A stretch of DNA of 58,592 nucleotides from Pseudomonadota bacterium (GCA_021812385.1 JAKANO010000019.1:1-58592), one strand, 5' to 3'. Shown: positions 44,353 to 52,534, counted from the stretch's first letter. Program-made: numbers and translations. Notes: generated by a model not told the origin, from the sequence alone.

Positions 44353-45287
44353 GATTTGGGCAGCGTTGTGGTGGGGGCGGATTGCCAGAAATCGAAAAAA
44401 TTAAACCAGTTATACGGCGCCTTGCGGCAGTATTGATCCAGCAGCGCGGCGTAACGGAGGAGTGCGGCTTGCACGGCGGCAGCGCGTTGCGCGCGCGCCA
44501 CATGCGTAAAATCCGCCAGGGCATCGAAATGGATGGCATAGCGGTTGCCGCCCAGATACAAGCCGGTCATGAATACCACCGGTCGCTGTAGCAGCGCGGC
44601 CATGCGCAACGGGCCGCTGGGCAAGTGGGCGGTAGCGCCGAGGATTTGCACCGGGTACAGCGTGTCGTTGCCGGGGGTGCGATCGCCCAGCATGCCCACC
44701 GCGCCCCCGCTATCCAGGCGCTCGCGCACCTGGAGCATGGAATCAATGTGCCCTAGGCCAATAATATCCTGGACCGCCTCGGGATTAATGGCGGCCAGCA
44801 TGGCGTTTATTTTTTGCGCGTTCTCCTCATGCATGAGCATGGCGACGCGCAAATCCGTGTCTTTCCGGCCTAGCGCGCGGATCACTTCAAAGCTGCCCAG
44901 GTGCGCACCCATCAGGAACAAGCCATTGCCCTTGGCCAGCAAGTGCCGCAGCGTGTCTTCGCCGTGCACTTCAAAATCAAACAAATCGAAGCGGCGGTTG
45001 ACCAGATAAACGCGGTCATGGATGGTGGCGGCAAAGGTGAAAAAATGCCGGTACAGATCGCGCCAGCGCGCAGGCCGACCTAAGGCGCGCCGCAGGTATT
45101 CGCTGGAAGCGCGGCGACTGCTTGGCGCAAACAACAAAAAATAAACAGCGATCAGGTGCAGTACGCTGCGCGCCACGCGCCGCCCCAAGCGCAATGAAAT
45201 CCAAGTCATGACGCGCATCATGAGCCTATTGCTGCGCTCGGGTGTCTGCGCCCAGGTGGCGTGACTGCTTGTCGTGTTCGATGTCAT
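44349..45287 (-). CDS. LpxL/HtrB-like acyltransferase
   Basis: The 312-residue protein belongs to the lysophospholipid/lipid A acyltransferase family. MGAHLGSFEVIRALG (about 127-141) gives the HX4E motif, and an N-terminal membrane segment (about 40-60) anchors it. In aryl polyene clusters such enzymes attach the polyene chain to a glyco- or glycerolipid anchor. It overlaps the hotdog dehydratase gene by four bases. Together with the PlsC-like enzyme in the plus-strand arm, the cluster has two acyl-transfer steps. Confidence 0.86.
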   Translation of the reverse strand: MTSNTTSSHATWAQTPERSNRLMMRVMTWISLRLGRRVARSVLHLIAVYFLLFAPSSRRASSEYLRRALGRPARWRDLYRHFFTFAATIHDRVYLVNRRFDLFDFEVHGEDTLRHLLAKGNGLFLMGAHLGSFEVIRALGRKDTDLRVAMLMHEENAQKINAMLAAINPEAVQDIIGLGHIDSMLQVRERLDSGGAVGMLGDRTPGNDTLYPVQILGATAHLPSGPLRMAALLQRPVVFMTGLYLGGNRYAIHFDALADFTHVARAQRAAAVQAALLRYAALLDQYCRKAPYNWFNFFDFWQSAPTTTLPKS

Positions 45288-45589
45288 GCGGGTGATCGCG
45301 GCACGATACTGCCGCTGGCAATTTTGCGCGTCCCCGCCACGATGTCGAAGCGGATCGTGCCGCTGTCGGAGATTGTGTGCTGGATATCCAATGCATCTCC
45401 CGGATTGGCCGGGCTTAAAAATTTCACCGAACTAATCTCGCAGCAATCCAACGCGACTCCCGTTGCATCGGCAATGGCTTGCAGCGCGGTGTCGAGCAGC
45501 ACCACGCCGGGGAGAATGGGCGTGCCGGGAAAATGTCCGGCAAAGGCGGGATGATCCAGCGGAACCGTCCAGTGCGTGAGCTTATTCAT
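45284..45589 (-). CDS. Thioester dehydratase-like hotdog protein (ApeI-like)
   Basis: The start at MNKLTHWTVPLDHPAFAGHF gives 101 residues, the size of the small FabZ-like dehydratases in aryl polyene clusters. HPAFAGHFPGTPILPGV carries the FabZ-type histidine and the proline-rich turn. A longer upstream frame is out of family. It overlaps the AMP-ligase gene by four bases. With the second dehydratase at 34496-34966 the cluster has two dehydration enzymes, as in known aryl polyene systems. Confidence 0.85.
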   Translation of the reverse strand: MNKLTHWTVPLDHPAFAGHFPGTPILPGVVLLDTALQAIADATGVALDCCEISSVKFLSPANPGDALDIQHTISDSGTIRFDIVAGTRKIASGSIVPRSPA

Positions 45590-46929
45590 GCGGATTTTCG
45601 CGCGCGGTGCGACTGAAACAGCGCTTGCAGCGCAGCACGCGGCAGTTTGCCTGTGCTGTTGCGCGGCAGTGCATCCACAAACAAGAGCGGGCGCGGCAGG
45701 AACACCGGGTCGATATGTTCGCGCAGCGCCGCCTGTAGCTGCGTCGCGTCCATGCCCGGCGCCACCACGCACGCGGCCAGCCGGGTGACCTGCTCGGGAC
45801 TGGTTTCATCCGGCATATAAAAAGCGCCATCGACAACGCCGGGAATGGCATTCAGCAAGTGATTGAGGCTCGCCAGCGAATGGCGTTTACCCGCGATATT
45901 GATCATATCGGACAGGCGTCCATGGAGTAAAAAATACTCGTCTGTAACAGGTTCAATTTTGTCGTTCATGGCGATCAGGGTCTCGACGTGCCCACCATAC
46001 GCACGCACTTCTTCATTCTCCACGAGCAATTGAATGCCGGGCAGCAGTTGCCATTCTGCCGCTTGCGTGGGGCGGCGCGTCGCTATCAGGCCGGTTTCGG
46101 TGCTGCCGTAGATTTCCATGAGCGGCGCATGGCTGCGCGCTTCGATGTCGCACGCTAATTGCACGGGCAAGGGCGCGGTTGCGGATAACACCAGCGCCAG
46201 CTCCGGCAGCGCTAACTCCGCATCCAGCAGGGTGCGCAAATGCACCGGCGATGACACCAATACGCGTGGCGTGGGCACGGACGCCAGGGCCTGGCAAATA
46301 TCGGCCGGGTAAAACGGCTGCGCATGGCTGAGCGCGTTGCCGCTCTGCCATGCCATCAGCACCGTGGATTCGAAGCCGTACATGTGTTGCGGCGGGACGG
46401 TGCCAATCAGGGTGCAGGGCGGCTTGTGCAGTAAGCCCAAGCGCATTGCTTCGGCTTGCACGCTACTGACCAGCGCACCCCAGGTTTTGCTGTGCGGTTG
46501 CGGCGTACCGTTCGAACCGGAAGTGAACACCACGGCGATGCGCTGGCTGCGATCAATTTGCGGGATGCTAAGCGTGTCGATGGGTTGCGCGTCGCTCATG
46601 GGGTAGCGCAGCTGAGGCAGATCCACCGTGCACGGAGCACTGTCGGTCAAACAAAACACATCCGGGGCAAAAACCTTGATCTGGCGCACCACTTCCGGGG
46701 TGTGGGTGGACGGCAACAGGCTGACTTTGCCGCTCACAATAGCGGCCGCCAGGCCCACGCTAAAACGGTAACGGTCGCCGCATAAATTGAGTAGGTGCTT
46801 CCCGGCGGGAAACAGCGCGGCAAGCTGGCGCACATCCGCCAAAAACTGGCGTAGCGTGACGGCGCCATCGGCGCGCCAGGCGATGTGGCTGTCCGGCGAA
46901 ACGTGGGATACCAGCGGCAGTGTAGACAT
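45586..46929 (-). CDS. AMP-dependent aryl/acyl-ACP ligase of the pigment cluster
   Basis: The 447-residue adenylation enzyme has the phosphate-binding VVFTSGSNGTPQPHSKT (about 134-150), the EIYGSTETG motif (about 269-277), LHGRLSDMINIAGK (about 332-345) and the catalytic lysine in NSTGKLPR near the C terminus. It probably activates the hydroxybenzoate made by the XanB2-like enzyme and loads it on the ACP. The fold is a shortened ANL enzyme as usual in this family. It follows the membrane-protein gene by 17 bases. Confidence 0.88.
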   Translation of the reverse strand: MSTLPLVSHVSPDSHIAWRADGAVTLRQFLADVRQLAALFPAGKHLLNLCGDRYRFSVGLAAAIVSGKVSLLPSTHTPEVVRQIKVFAPDVFCLTDSAPCTVDLPQLRYPMSDAQPIDTLSIPQIDRSQRIAVVFTSGSNGTPQPHSKTWGALVSSVQAEAMRLGLLHKPPCTLIGTVPPQHMYGFESTVLMAWQSGNALSHAQPFYPADICQALASVPTPRVLVSSPVHLRTLLDAELALPELALVLSATAPLPVQLACDIEARSHAPLMEIYGSTETGLIATRRPTQAAEWQLLPGIQLLVENEEVRAYGGHVETLIAMNDKIEPVTDEYFLLHGRLSDMINIAGKRHSLASLNHLLNAIPGVVDGAFYMPDETSPEQVTRLAACVVAPGMDATQLQAALREHIDPVFLPRPLLFVDALPRNSTGKLPRAALQALFQSHRARKSA

Positions 46930-46946
46930 GGTTCAGGCTGCGCCGA

Positions 46947-47585
46947 TTAGCGCGGGCGCGCCGGCGTGTTGCGGAATGCGCGTACCGCATCGAGGATGTG
47001 TACGTGCTGCATATTAGGAAGCACAAGTCTGCGTACCCCATATTCGGCAATGAACATGAGCGCCACCAACGGCAGCGTCATGAAGTTGGCAAACACCGAC
47101 CAGGTGCTCAGGGGCGTCAGGAAAAACAGCGCGGTGGAAACGAGCGCCATCGCGGCAAAAAACACGGACCAGGCGACGGTGACTTGGCGCGTGTAGATTT
47201 CCTGCTGCGGCGTCAAGGGCGCATGGATGACCTCGGCGAAGTGGGTGCACAGCGGTTGGCGCCCAGCGATCAAGGTGCGCGCAAACGTCATGAATAAAAT
47301 GAGCTGCATGCCCATGTGTTGCAGCCAGTAAACCAGCCCAAAATGTTGCGTAAGCGCCGGCCATTCGGCCCACAGTGCAACGCACAACAGAGCCAGCGCG
47401 CCCAGCATGAGGGGGCGCTGCGGTGAACGCCAGGCAAACACCAGCGCAAGCAATACCACGGGTCCCATGGCCACCAACGCGCCCAGGTTGCCGTGGTGCG
47501 CAGATTCGCTCGTGTAATGCGCCAGCAGCGGATAGCTGATCAGCAGCGCAGCAATGCCTAGCCACCGCACGATGCGGAGTGCCAT
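46947..47585 (-). CDS. COG4648-type membrane protein of aryl polyene clusters
   Basis: The 212-residue protein has about six transmembrane segments and an amphipathic tail. Its hydrophobic layout and the segment LTPQQEIYTRQVTVAWSVFF (about 121-140) match the COG4648 family found next to ACP and ligase genes in aryl polyene clusters. The role of this family is not known. Its start overlaps the ACP stop by one base (TAATG), and the ligase gene follows, so it is part of the same operon. Confidence 0.82.
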   Translation of the reverse strand: MALRIVRWLGIAALLISYPLLAHYTSESAHHGNLGALVAMGPVVLLALVFAWRSPQRPLMLGALALLCVALWAEWPALTQHFGLVYWLQHMGMQLILFMTFARTLIAGRQPLCTHFAEVIHAPLTPQQEIYTRQVTVAWSVFFAAMALVSTALFFLTPLSTWSVFANFMTLPLVALMFIAEYGVRRLVLPNMQHVHILDAVRAFRNTPARPR

Positions 47586-47875
47586 TAGCGGGTTCTCTGC
47601 GCTGCGATATAGTCCGAGAGGCTGTGCAGCGAGCTGAAAATGTGTTGATTGTCTGCGCTGTCGGCACGCAGTTGCAGGCCGTAACGTTTGGAAACCACTA
47701 AGGCGACTTCCAGCACATCAATCGAGTCCAGGCCCAAACCCTCACCGTACAAGGGGGCGTCCAGGAGGATTTGATCTGCCGTGACCTCAAGGTTGAGGCA
47801 CTCGATCATCAATTCCGCAACTTCGCGTTGAAATTCTGCGGTGCTAGGGGAAGTAGGTTTTTGGTTATCTTGCAT
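47585..47875 (-). CDS. Acyl carrier protein of the pigment cluster
   Basis: The 96-residue protein has the phosphopantetheine site in GLGLDSIDVLEVAL (Ser at about residue 49) and the typical four-helix ACP shape. It is the first gene of the minus-strand operon. I start at ATG 47875; a TTG at 47905 gives a ten-residue extension. Many aryl polyene clusters encode two ACPs, and only one is visible here. Confidence 0.88.
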   Translation of the reverse strand: MQDNQKPTSPSTAEFQREVAELMIECLNLEVTADQILLDAPLYGEGLGLDSIDVLEVALVVSKRYGLQLRADSADNQHIFSSLHSLSDYIAAQRTR

Positions 47876-48384
47876 GATATTTTTGATAGCAGTGTGTTGA
47901 GCCAAAGCACTAAAGCGAGCATCGCTTTATCGAAGGTGCATTTTACCCTTTGGCGCAAGGGAAAGCATATCGGCCCCTTAACGAACTGATGAATTAATAG
48001 CTGGCTGATAAGCAATAATCCTTCTAGCCCGACGTGCTTTCAGGTGGATTTTTCATCTAAATCGACATTTTTCCGCTGTTTCATCCAAATTGGTTCGCTG
48101 ATTGTTCATTTAGAGGCCATCCAAAGTGCCGCTTGGTTTGGTTTTCGACAGGGGCTATGCAATTTTTATCCGGCCGCGTTTAACTTCTTAAATACGGAAA
48201 CCGCTGCCGGACAAATTTCCCTAAGCCGCAAATTCCTGTACGATCATTTTTTGCATTGATGCAAGTTCGAGCTTGCACCGATCAGAAGACCGAAAGCCAA
48301 GGGAAAGCAGCGCGGTTCCTTTTGAGAAGGTGGTTTTTCGTTCTGAATAAAAACAAAACAGTCTTTCCTATGGGGATCTGATCT
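47876..48384. other. Divergent intergenic region between ACP and zwf
   Basis: About 500 bases without a supported gene separate the start of the pigment operon from zwf, so both promoters probably lie here. A perfect small hairpin TGCAAG-TTCGAG-CTTGCA sits at 48260-48277, about 110 bases before zwf. A GGGGA sequence at 48371 is a fair ribosome-binding site for zwf. A 71-codon open frame at 48044-48259 has no protein-like features and was not called. Confidence 0.5.
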
Positions 48385-50364
48385 ATGGCTGAAAAAGCGC
48401 AGGTATATGGTTCAATCGGTCAGGAGTCGCAGGGCATCGACCACGTCAGCAAGCCTTGCATCATGCTCATCTTTGGCGCATCGGGTGATTTGACCAAGCG
48501 CCTGTTGGTGCCGGCCTTGTATAACTTGGCTTGCGATGGCTTGCTTTCGGATAATTTTGCGGTGCTTGGTTCAGCGAATTCTGGTATCAGCTCGGAAGAA
48601 TTTCGCGCGCGCATGAGCGGCGAAGAGGACGGGATCAAAAAGTTTCACACGCGCAAAGAATTCGATCAGGAAGCTTGGGATAAACTGGTCAGCCGGTTTC
48701 ACTACGAGCCGTGCAGTTTTGATGATCCGGCGGGGTTTCAACGGCTGAAGGAAAAGGTCGCGCAGTTGGATGCGCAATACCAGGCCGGCGGCAATGTGCT
48801 GTTTTATTTCGCCACCGCGCCGAGTTTCTTTGGCCTGATTTGCGACAATCTGTACTACGCGGGTTTCCGCGATGGCCCGGGCTGGAAGCGCATCATCGTC
48901 GAGAAGCCGTTCGGCAAGGACGTGACGTCGGCATTGAAGCTGAATCAGGAATTGCTCGCGCACTGGGACGAAGATCAGATCTATCGCGTCGATCATTATC
49001 TGGGCAAGGAAACCGTACAAAATCTGCTGGCCTTCCGCTTCTCCAACGGCATGTTCGAGCCCTTGTGGAATAAGAATTACATCGACAACATCCAATTCAA
49101 CGTGTGCGAAGTGGTCGATGTGCAAGGGCGCGGCGGCTACTACGATAGCTCCGGCGTGTTGCGCGACATGATGCAAAACCACATGTTCCAGATGCTGGCG
49201 TATTTGTGCATGGAACCGCCGGCATCCTTCGAATCCGATGCGATTCGCAACGAGAAATCCAAGGTGCTGCAATCGGTGCGCATCTACGATAAGGACGAAG
49301 TGCCGCAGTATGCGGTGCGCGGGCAATACGGCCCGTCCTTGGACGATGACGGCAATGTATTGAAGCCGGGTTATCGCGAGGAGAAGGGGGTGAATCCCGA
49401 ATCGAACACCGAGACTTTCGCGGCGGCCAAGCTGCATATCGACAACTGGCGTTGGGAAGGCGTGCCGATTTATTTGCGCTCCGGCAAAGGCCTGTGGAAG
49501 CGCGGCACGGAGATCGTGGTGGAGTTCAAAAAAGCCCCGGAAGCGATTTTCAAAGGCACGCCGATCGATCAGCTGGCATCGAACCGGCTGGTGTTTCACA
49601 TTCAGCCCTACCAAGGCATTGAGCTGCTGTTCCAAGCCAAGATTCCGGGGCCGACCATGGCGCTGCAGAAGGTCGACATGCGCTTTAGTTATGGCGATGC
49701 CTTCAAGGCGTCGCGCTATACCGGCTACGAAGTCATGATCTACTCCTGCACGCACGGCGACGGTACGCTGTTTTCACGCGGCGATTTGGTCGAGGCGGCG
49801 TGGAACATTGCGCAGCCGCTGTTGGATCACTGGGAATCGAACAAGGCCGAAGGCTTCCCCAACTATACGCGCGGCTCTTGGGGCCCGCGTGCCGCCAGCG
49901 AGTTGATCGAGCGCGACGGCCGCCATTGGTACGAAGTCGTCACGCCGGACGTGCTGGAAAAATCGCCGCTGTTCAAAGGCGCCGATCCGCTATTGCTCAA
50001 CTCCATTATTCTGGCTTTGCGCTCGCATGATGTGGCGCAGGATGAAGTGATCATTCGGCGCGGCGACATCGCCGGCGAAATGTATTTGATCTGCCGCGGC
50101 GAAGTCGAGGTGCTGGATATCAACGGCAAGGTTCTCAAGACTCTCAAGGATGGCGATTTCTTCGGCGAAATCGGCTTGCTGATGCCGACGCCGCGCACCG
50201 CCACGGTCAAGGCGAAAACGCTGTGCGATCTATTCGTGCTGGACAAGAGCGACTTCAGCCGCATCTTGCAAGACTATCCCCAGTTCGCCGAGGAAGTCAT
50301 GAAGACCGCCAAGGAACGTTACGACGTGGTGGTGTCGGCGGAGCAGTTGATGGCCAGGGAGTAA
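48385..50364 (+). CDS. zwf: Glucose-6-phosphate dehydrogenase fused to a cyclic-nucleotide-binding domain
   Basis: G6PDH opens the oxidative pentose-phosphate and Entner-Doudoroff routes and makes NAD(P)H. The first 510 or so residues contain the Rossmann motif FGASGDLTKRLLVPALYNL (about 31-49), EKPFGKDV, the catalytic YRVDHYLGKETVQN (about 206-219) and LRSGKGLWKRGTE. The family is normally about 490 residues; here the chain runs to 659. The extra part (about 523-645) is a complete cNBD with GDIAGEMYLICRGEVEV, the phosphate-binding cassette GEIGLLMPTPRTAT (Gly594, Glu595, Arg604) and a closing C helix. There is no DNA-binding domain, so allosteric control of the enzyme by a cyclic nucleotide is likely. 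Confidence 0.92.
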   Translation: MAEKAQVYGSIGQESQGIDHVSKPCIMLIFGASGDLTKRLLVPALYNLACDGLLSDNFAVLGSANSGISSEEFRARMSGEEDGIKKFHTRKEFDQEAWDKLVSRFHYEPCSFDDPAGFQRLKEKVAQLDAQYQAGGNVLFYFATAPSFFGLICDNLYYAGFRDGPGWKRIIVEKPFGKDVTSALKLNQELLAHWDEDQIYRVDHYLGKETVQNLLAFRFSNGMFEPLWNKNYIDNIQFNVCEVVDVQGRGGYYDSSGVLRDMMQNHMFQMLAYLCMEPPASFESDAIRNEKSKVLQSVRIYDKDEVPQYAVRGQYGPSLDDDGNVLKPGYREEKGVNPESNTETFAAAKLHIDNWRWEGVPIYLRSGKGLWKRGTEIVVEFKKAPEAIFKGTPIDQLASNRLVFHIQPYQGIELLFQAKIPGPTMALQKVDMRFSYGDAFKASRYTGYEVMIYSCTHGDGTLFSRGDLVEAAWNIAQPLLDHWESNKAEGFPNYTRGSWGPRAASELIERDGRHWYEVVTPDVLEKSPLFKGADPLLLNSIILALRSHDVAQDEVIIRRGDIAGEMYLICRGEVEVLDINGKVLKTLKDGDFFGEIGLLMPTPRTATVKAKTLCDLFVLDKSDFSRILQDYPQFAEEVMKTAKERYDVVVSAEQLMARE

Positions 50365-50385
50365 TTTTGCCGCTTTACATATTAT

Positions 50386-51342
50386 ATGTACCGATTTTTT
50401 CTTAGCCATGCTTCTCAGGATGCAAATGAGGCTGCCGCTATTTGTCGGCAAGTGGAGTCTTGGGGCGCCAGTTGTTGGATTGCGCCAAGAAATATCATGC
50501 CGGGGTTGGCCTATGGGGAAGCGATTATCAATGGTTTGGATAATTCGGAAGGACTTATTTTGCTGTTGTCCAAACACGCCAATGCCTCGCCATTTGTGCA
50601 TGTTGAGGTGGAGCGTGCTTTCAGCAAGCGTAAGCAGATACTGTTGATTCGGCTAGAAGATGTCCTACCCTGCAAAGCGCTTGAACTATTTTTATCTTCC
50701 GTGCAGTGGTTGGATCGATGGGATAGCCGCTTTTCTTCACTGTTGACGAATGTCGCGCAGCAGGGATCGCAGCTTGTGAAGGGGGGCATGGAGGGGCAAG
50801 GGCAGTCGTCTTATAAACAAACGAAATCAAGGCTGAGCATTCGACAGGGGGATATAACGAAAGTAGCCATGGATGCAATTGTTACCCCTTCTGATCATTC
50901 GTATAGTGGGAATAGTGGGCTACAAGGGATCGTGCATTTTGCAGCGGGTCCGCGTTTACGGGAATATTGTCGCAAATTTGAAAGCGCGCGTACGGGTACT
51001 GCGCAGATTTCCCCTGGATTCGACTTGCCTGCCAAACAGATTATTCACTCAGTTACTCCCCATTGGAAAGGTGATGTGGAAATTTCGAAGGGAAAGCTCG
51101 CGCTGTGCTATAAAAACATTTTTGAAATCGCGCAGAGAGAGGGAATTCGATCCATGGCAATTCCCTTGCTGGGATCAGGAAATGGCGGGTTTCCTCCGGA
51201 AGTGGCTGCAGCAATTGCCATCAGGGAAATTTTATTTTGTCTGAATGAAGTGCCGGAAATTCAGGAAGTGTGGCTGATGTCGAAGACGGATGATACTTTC
51301 CTGCCGCTACGTAAAATTGCCGACGACAATCAGATCCATTGA
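50386..51342 (+). CDS. TIR-macro domain fusion protein
   Basis: The 318-residue protein has an N-terminal TIR_2-type domain (about 1-115) and a C-terminal macro domain (about 148-312). TIR signs are FFLSHASQD (4-12), WIAPRNIMPGLAYGEAI (31-47), ILLLSKHANASPF (58-70) and a glutamate in FVHVEVERA (Glu74), the likely NADase residue. Macro signs are IRQGDITKVAMDAIV (152-166), FAAGPRLREYC, a GTAQISPGFDLP segment and GSGNGGFPPEVAAAIA (263-278). The Asn of the usual VNAAN motif is replaced (IVTPSD). There is no signal peptide. It starts 21 bases after zwf without a clear ribosome-binding site and with lower GC. TIR enzymes make ADP-ribose-type products and macro domains bind them. Defence or signalling use is inferred. 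Confidence 0.88.
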   Translation: MYRFFLSHASQDANEAAAICRQVESWGASCWIAPRNIMPGLAYGEAIINGLDNSEGLILLLSKHANASPFVHVEVERAFSKRKQILLIRLEDVLPCKALELFLSSVQWLDRWDSRFSSLLTNVAQQGSQLVKGGMEGQGQSSYKQTKSRLSIRQGDITKVAMDAIVTPSDHSYSGNSGLQGIVHFAAGPRLREYCRKFESARTGTAQISPGFDLPAKQIIHSVTPHWKGDVEISKGKLALCYKNIFEIAQREGIRSMAIPLLGSGNGGFPPEVAAAIAIREILFCLNEVPEIQEVWLMSKTDDTFLPLRKIADDNQIH

Positions 51343-51398
51343 GCGCATGCATGGCAACATGCGCACAGTGATTTACCTCTGTCCTCCATTCCCTGTTC

Positions 51399-52400
51399 CT
51401 AACCCAGCGCCAGGCGCGCTGCCGCCACGGCCGAGCCCAGCAAGCCGACATTGGCGTTGACTACCACATGCACCGGCATGGCCTTGAGCAAGCCCTGCAT
51501 GCGCTCTTCCTTGTCGAGGAAGCTGTGCATGAAGGTGCCATCCTTGAGCTTGTCGATAATCTTCGGCGCTACGCCGCCGGCGACATACACGCCGCCGGTG
51601 GCCAGCCCGGTCAGCGCCAGATTGCCGGCTTGCGCGCCGTATAGGCGCACAAATAAATTCATCGCCTGCACCGCCAGCGGGTCGCTGCCGGCCATGCCCA
51701 TGGTGCTCACCACGGCGGCATGGTCTTCGGTCTTCATGGCTTCTTGCATCGCCGCCGAAGGAGTGCCTTTGCCGGTGTCCACCAGGAAATTGAAAATATT
51801 CACCAGGCCGCGGCCGGACACGGCGCGCTCCCACGTGGCCCAGCGATAGCGCTTCTGTAGATATTGCAGCAATTCGATTTGCAGATCGTCGGTGGGGGCG
51901 AAGCTGGCATGGCCGCCTTCGGAGGCGACCACTTCATAGTACTGGCCTTGCCACACCAGCAGGCCCTGGCCCAGGCCGGTGCCGGCGCCGATGATGACGC
52001 GCGTGCCGCCGGCCACCGGCGCGCCGCTTTGCAGGGTCACCATGTCTTGCGCTTGCAAGGCTTCGATGCCGTAGCCCACGGATTGAAAATCATTGATCAG
52101 GCGCACGCGCGGGATGCCCAGGTCTTTTTCCATGTCGTCCGCGTTCAGCACCCAGGGCAGGTTGGTGGTTTTGGCGGTGCGCCCGCTGACCGGGCCGGCG
52201 ATGCCGAAGCAGGCGGCGGCTACTTGGCATTTGACTTGCCCCGCAGCTTCCTTGAGAAATTCCTGGGCCATGGCGGTCAGCGACGCAGAATCGGCGCTGA
52301 CATAGCGCTTTTCGAACAACACATCGAAGCCTTTGCCGGTCGGCTCGGATAACTGCAACAGGGTTTTGGTACCGCCAATATCGCCAGCTAGAATTGCCAT
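51399..52400 (-). CDS. glk: Glucokinase
   Basis: Glk phosphorylates glucose to glucose-6-phosphate. Starting at MAILAGDIGGTKTLL gives 333 residues, close to the Glk family length. The ATP motif AGDIGGTKT (4-12) is followed by FGIAGPVSG, LINDFQSVGYG (catalytic Asp), GAGTGLGQGLLVW and EGGHASFAP. An upstream extension of 23 residues is not conserved. It is convergent with the TIR-macro gene and feeds G6PDH encoded nearby. A GCGCATG/CATGCGC hairpin (51343-51364) separates the two 3' ends. Confidence 0.93.
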   Translation of the reverse strand: MAILAGDIGGTKTLLQLSEPTGKGFDVLFEKRYVSADSASLTAMAQEFLKEAAGQVKCQVAAACFGIAGPVSGRTAKTTNLPWVLNADDMEKDLGIPRVRLINDFQSVGYGIEALQAQDMVTLQSGAPVAGGTRVIIGAGTGLGQGLLVWQGQYYEVVASEGGHASFAPTDDLQIELLQYLQKRYRWATWERAVSGRGLVNIFNFLVDTGKGTPSAAMQEAMKTEDHAAVVSTMGMAGSDPLAVQAMNLFVRLYGAQAGNLALTGLATGGVYVAGGVAPKIIDKLKDGTFMHSFLDKEERMQGLLKAMPVHVVVNANVGLLGSAVAAARLALG

Positions 52401-52443
52401 GATTGTTCTCCCAAAATTGATTTCAAAAGTCTTAAATCTTTTG

Positions 52444-52534
52444 AACCGCCAAGACGCAAAGGGCGCCAAGAAAAGCTAAAAAGAATTTATGTTTTGCTTT
52501 GTGTTTCCTTGGCGTTCTTGGTGTCTTGGCGGTT
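52444..52534. repeat. Long imperfect inverted repeat between glk and the glucosidase gene
   Basis: AACCGCCAAGAC (52444-52455) and GTCTTGGCGGTT (52523-52534) are perfect complements, and inner sections (GCGCCAAGAA with TTCTTGG and CTTGGCG) continue the pairing. The whole can fold into one long hairpin. The CTTGGCG-rich design recurs as an intergenic repeat in many proteobacteria. It may also influence transcript processing between the glucosidase gene and glk. Confidence 0.6.

Noticed and set aside
48044..48259. 71-codon open frame in the ACP-zwf gap
   Set aside because: It has no ribosome-binding site, no recognisable protein pattern and an unbiased composition.
48571..49755. 394-codon open frame antisense to zwf
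   Set aside because: It is a shadow frame of a clear enzyme gene and has no ribosome-binding site or motif.
50386..51342. Full Thoeris system
   Set aside because: No separate ThsA-type SIR2 or macro-transmembrane effector gene lies next to it; the neighbours are zwf and glk.
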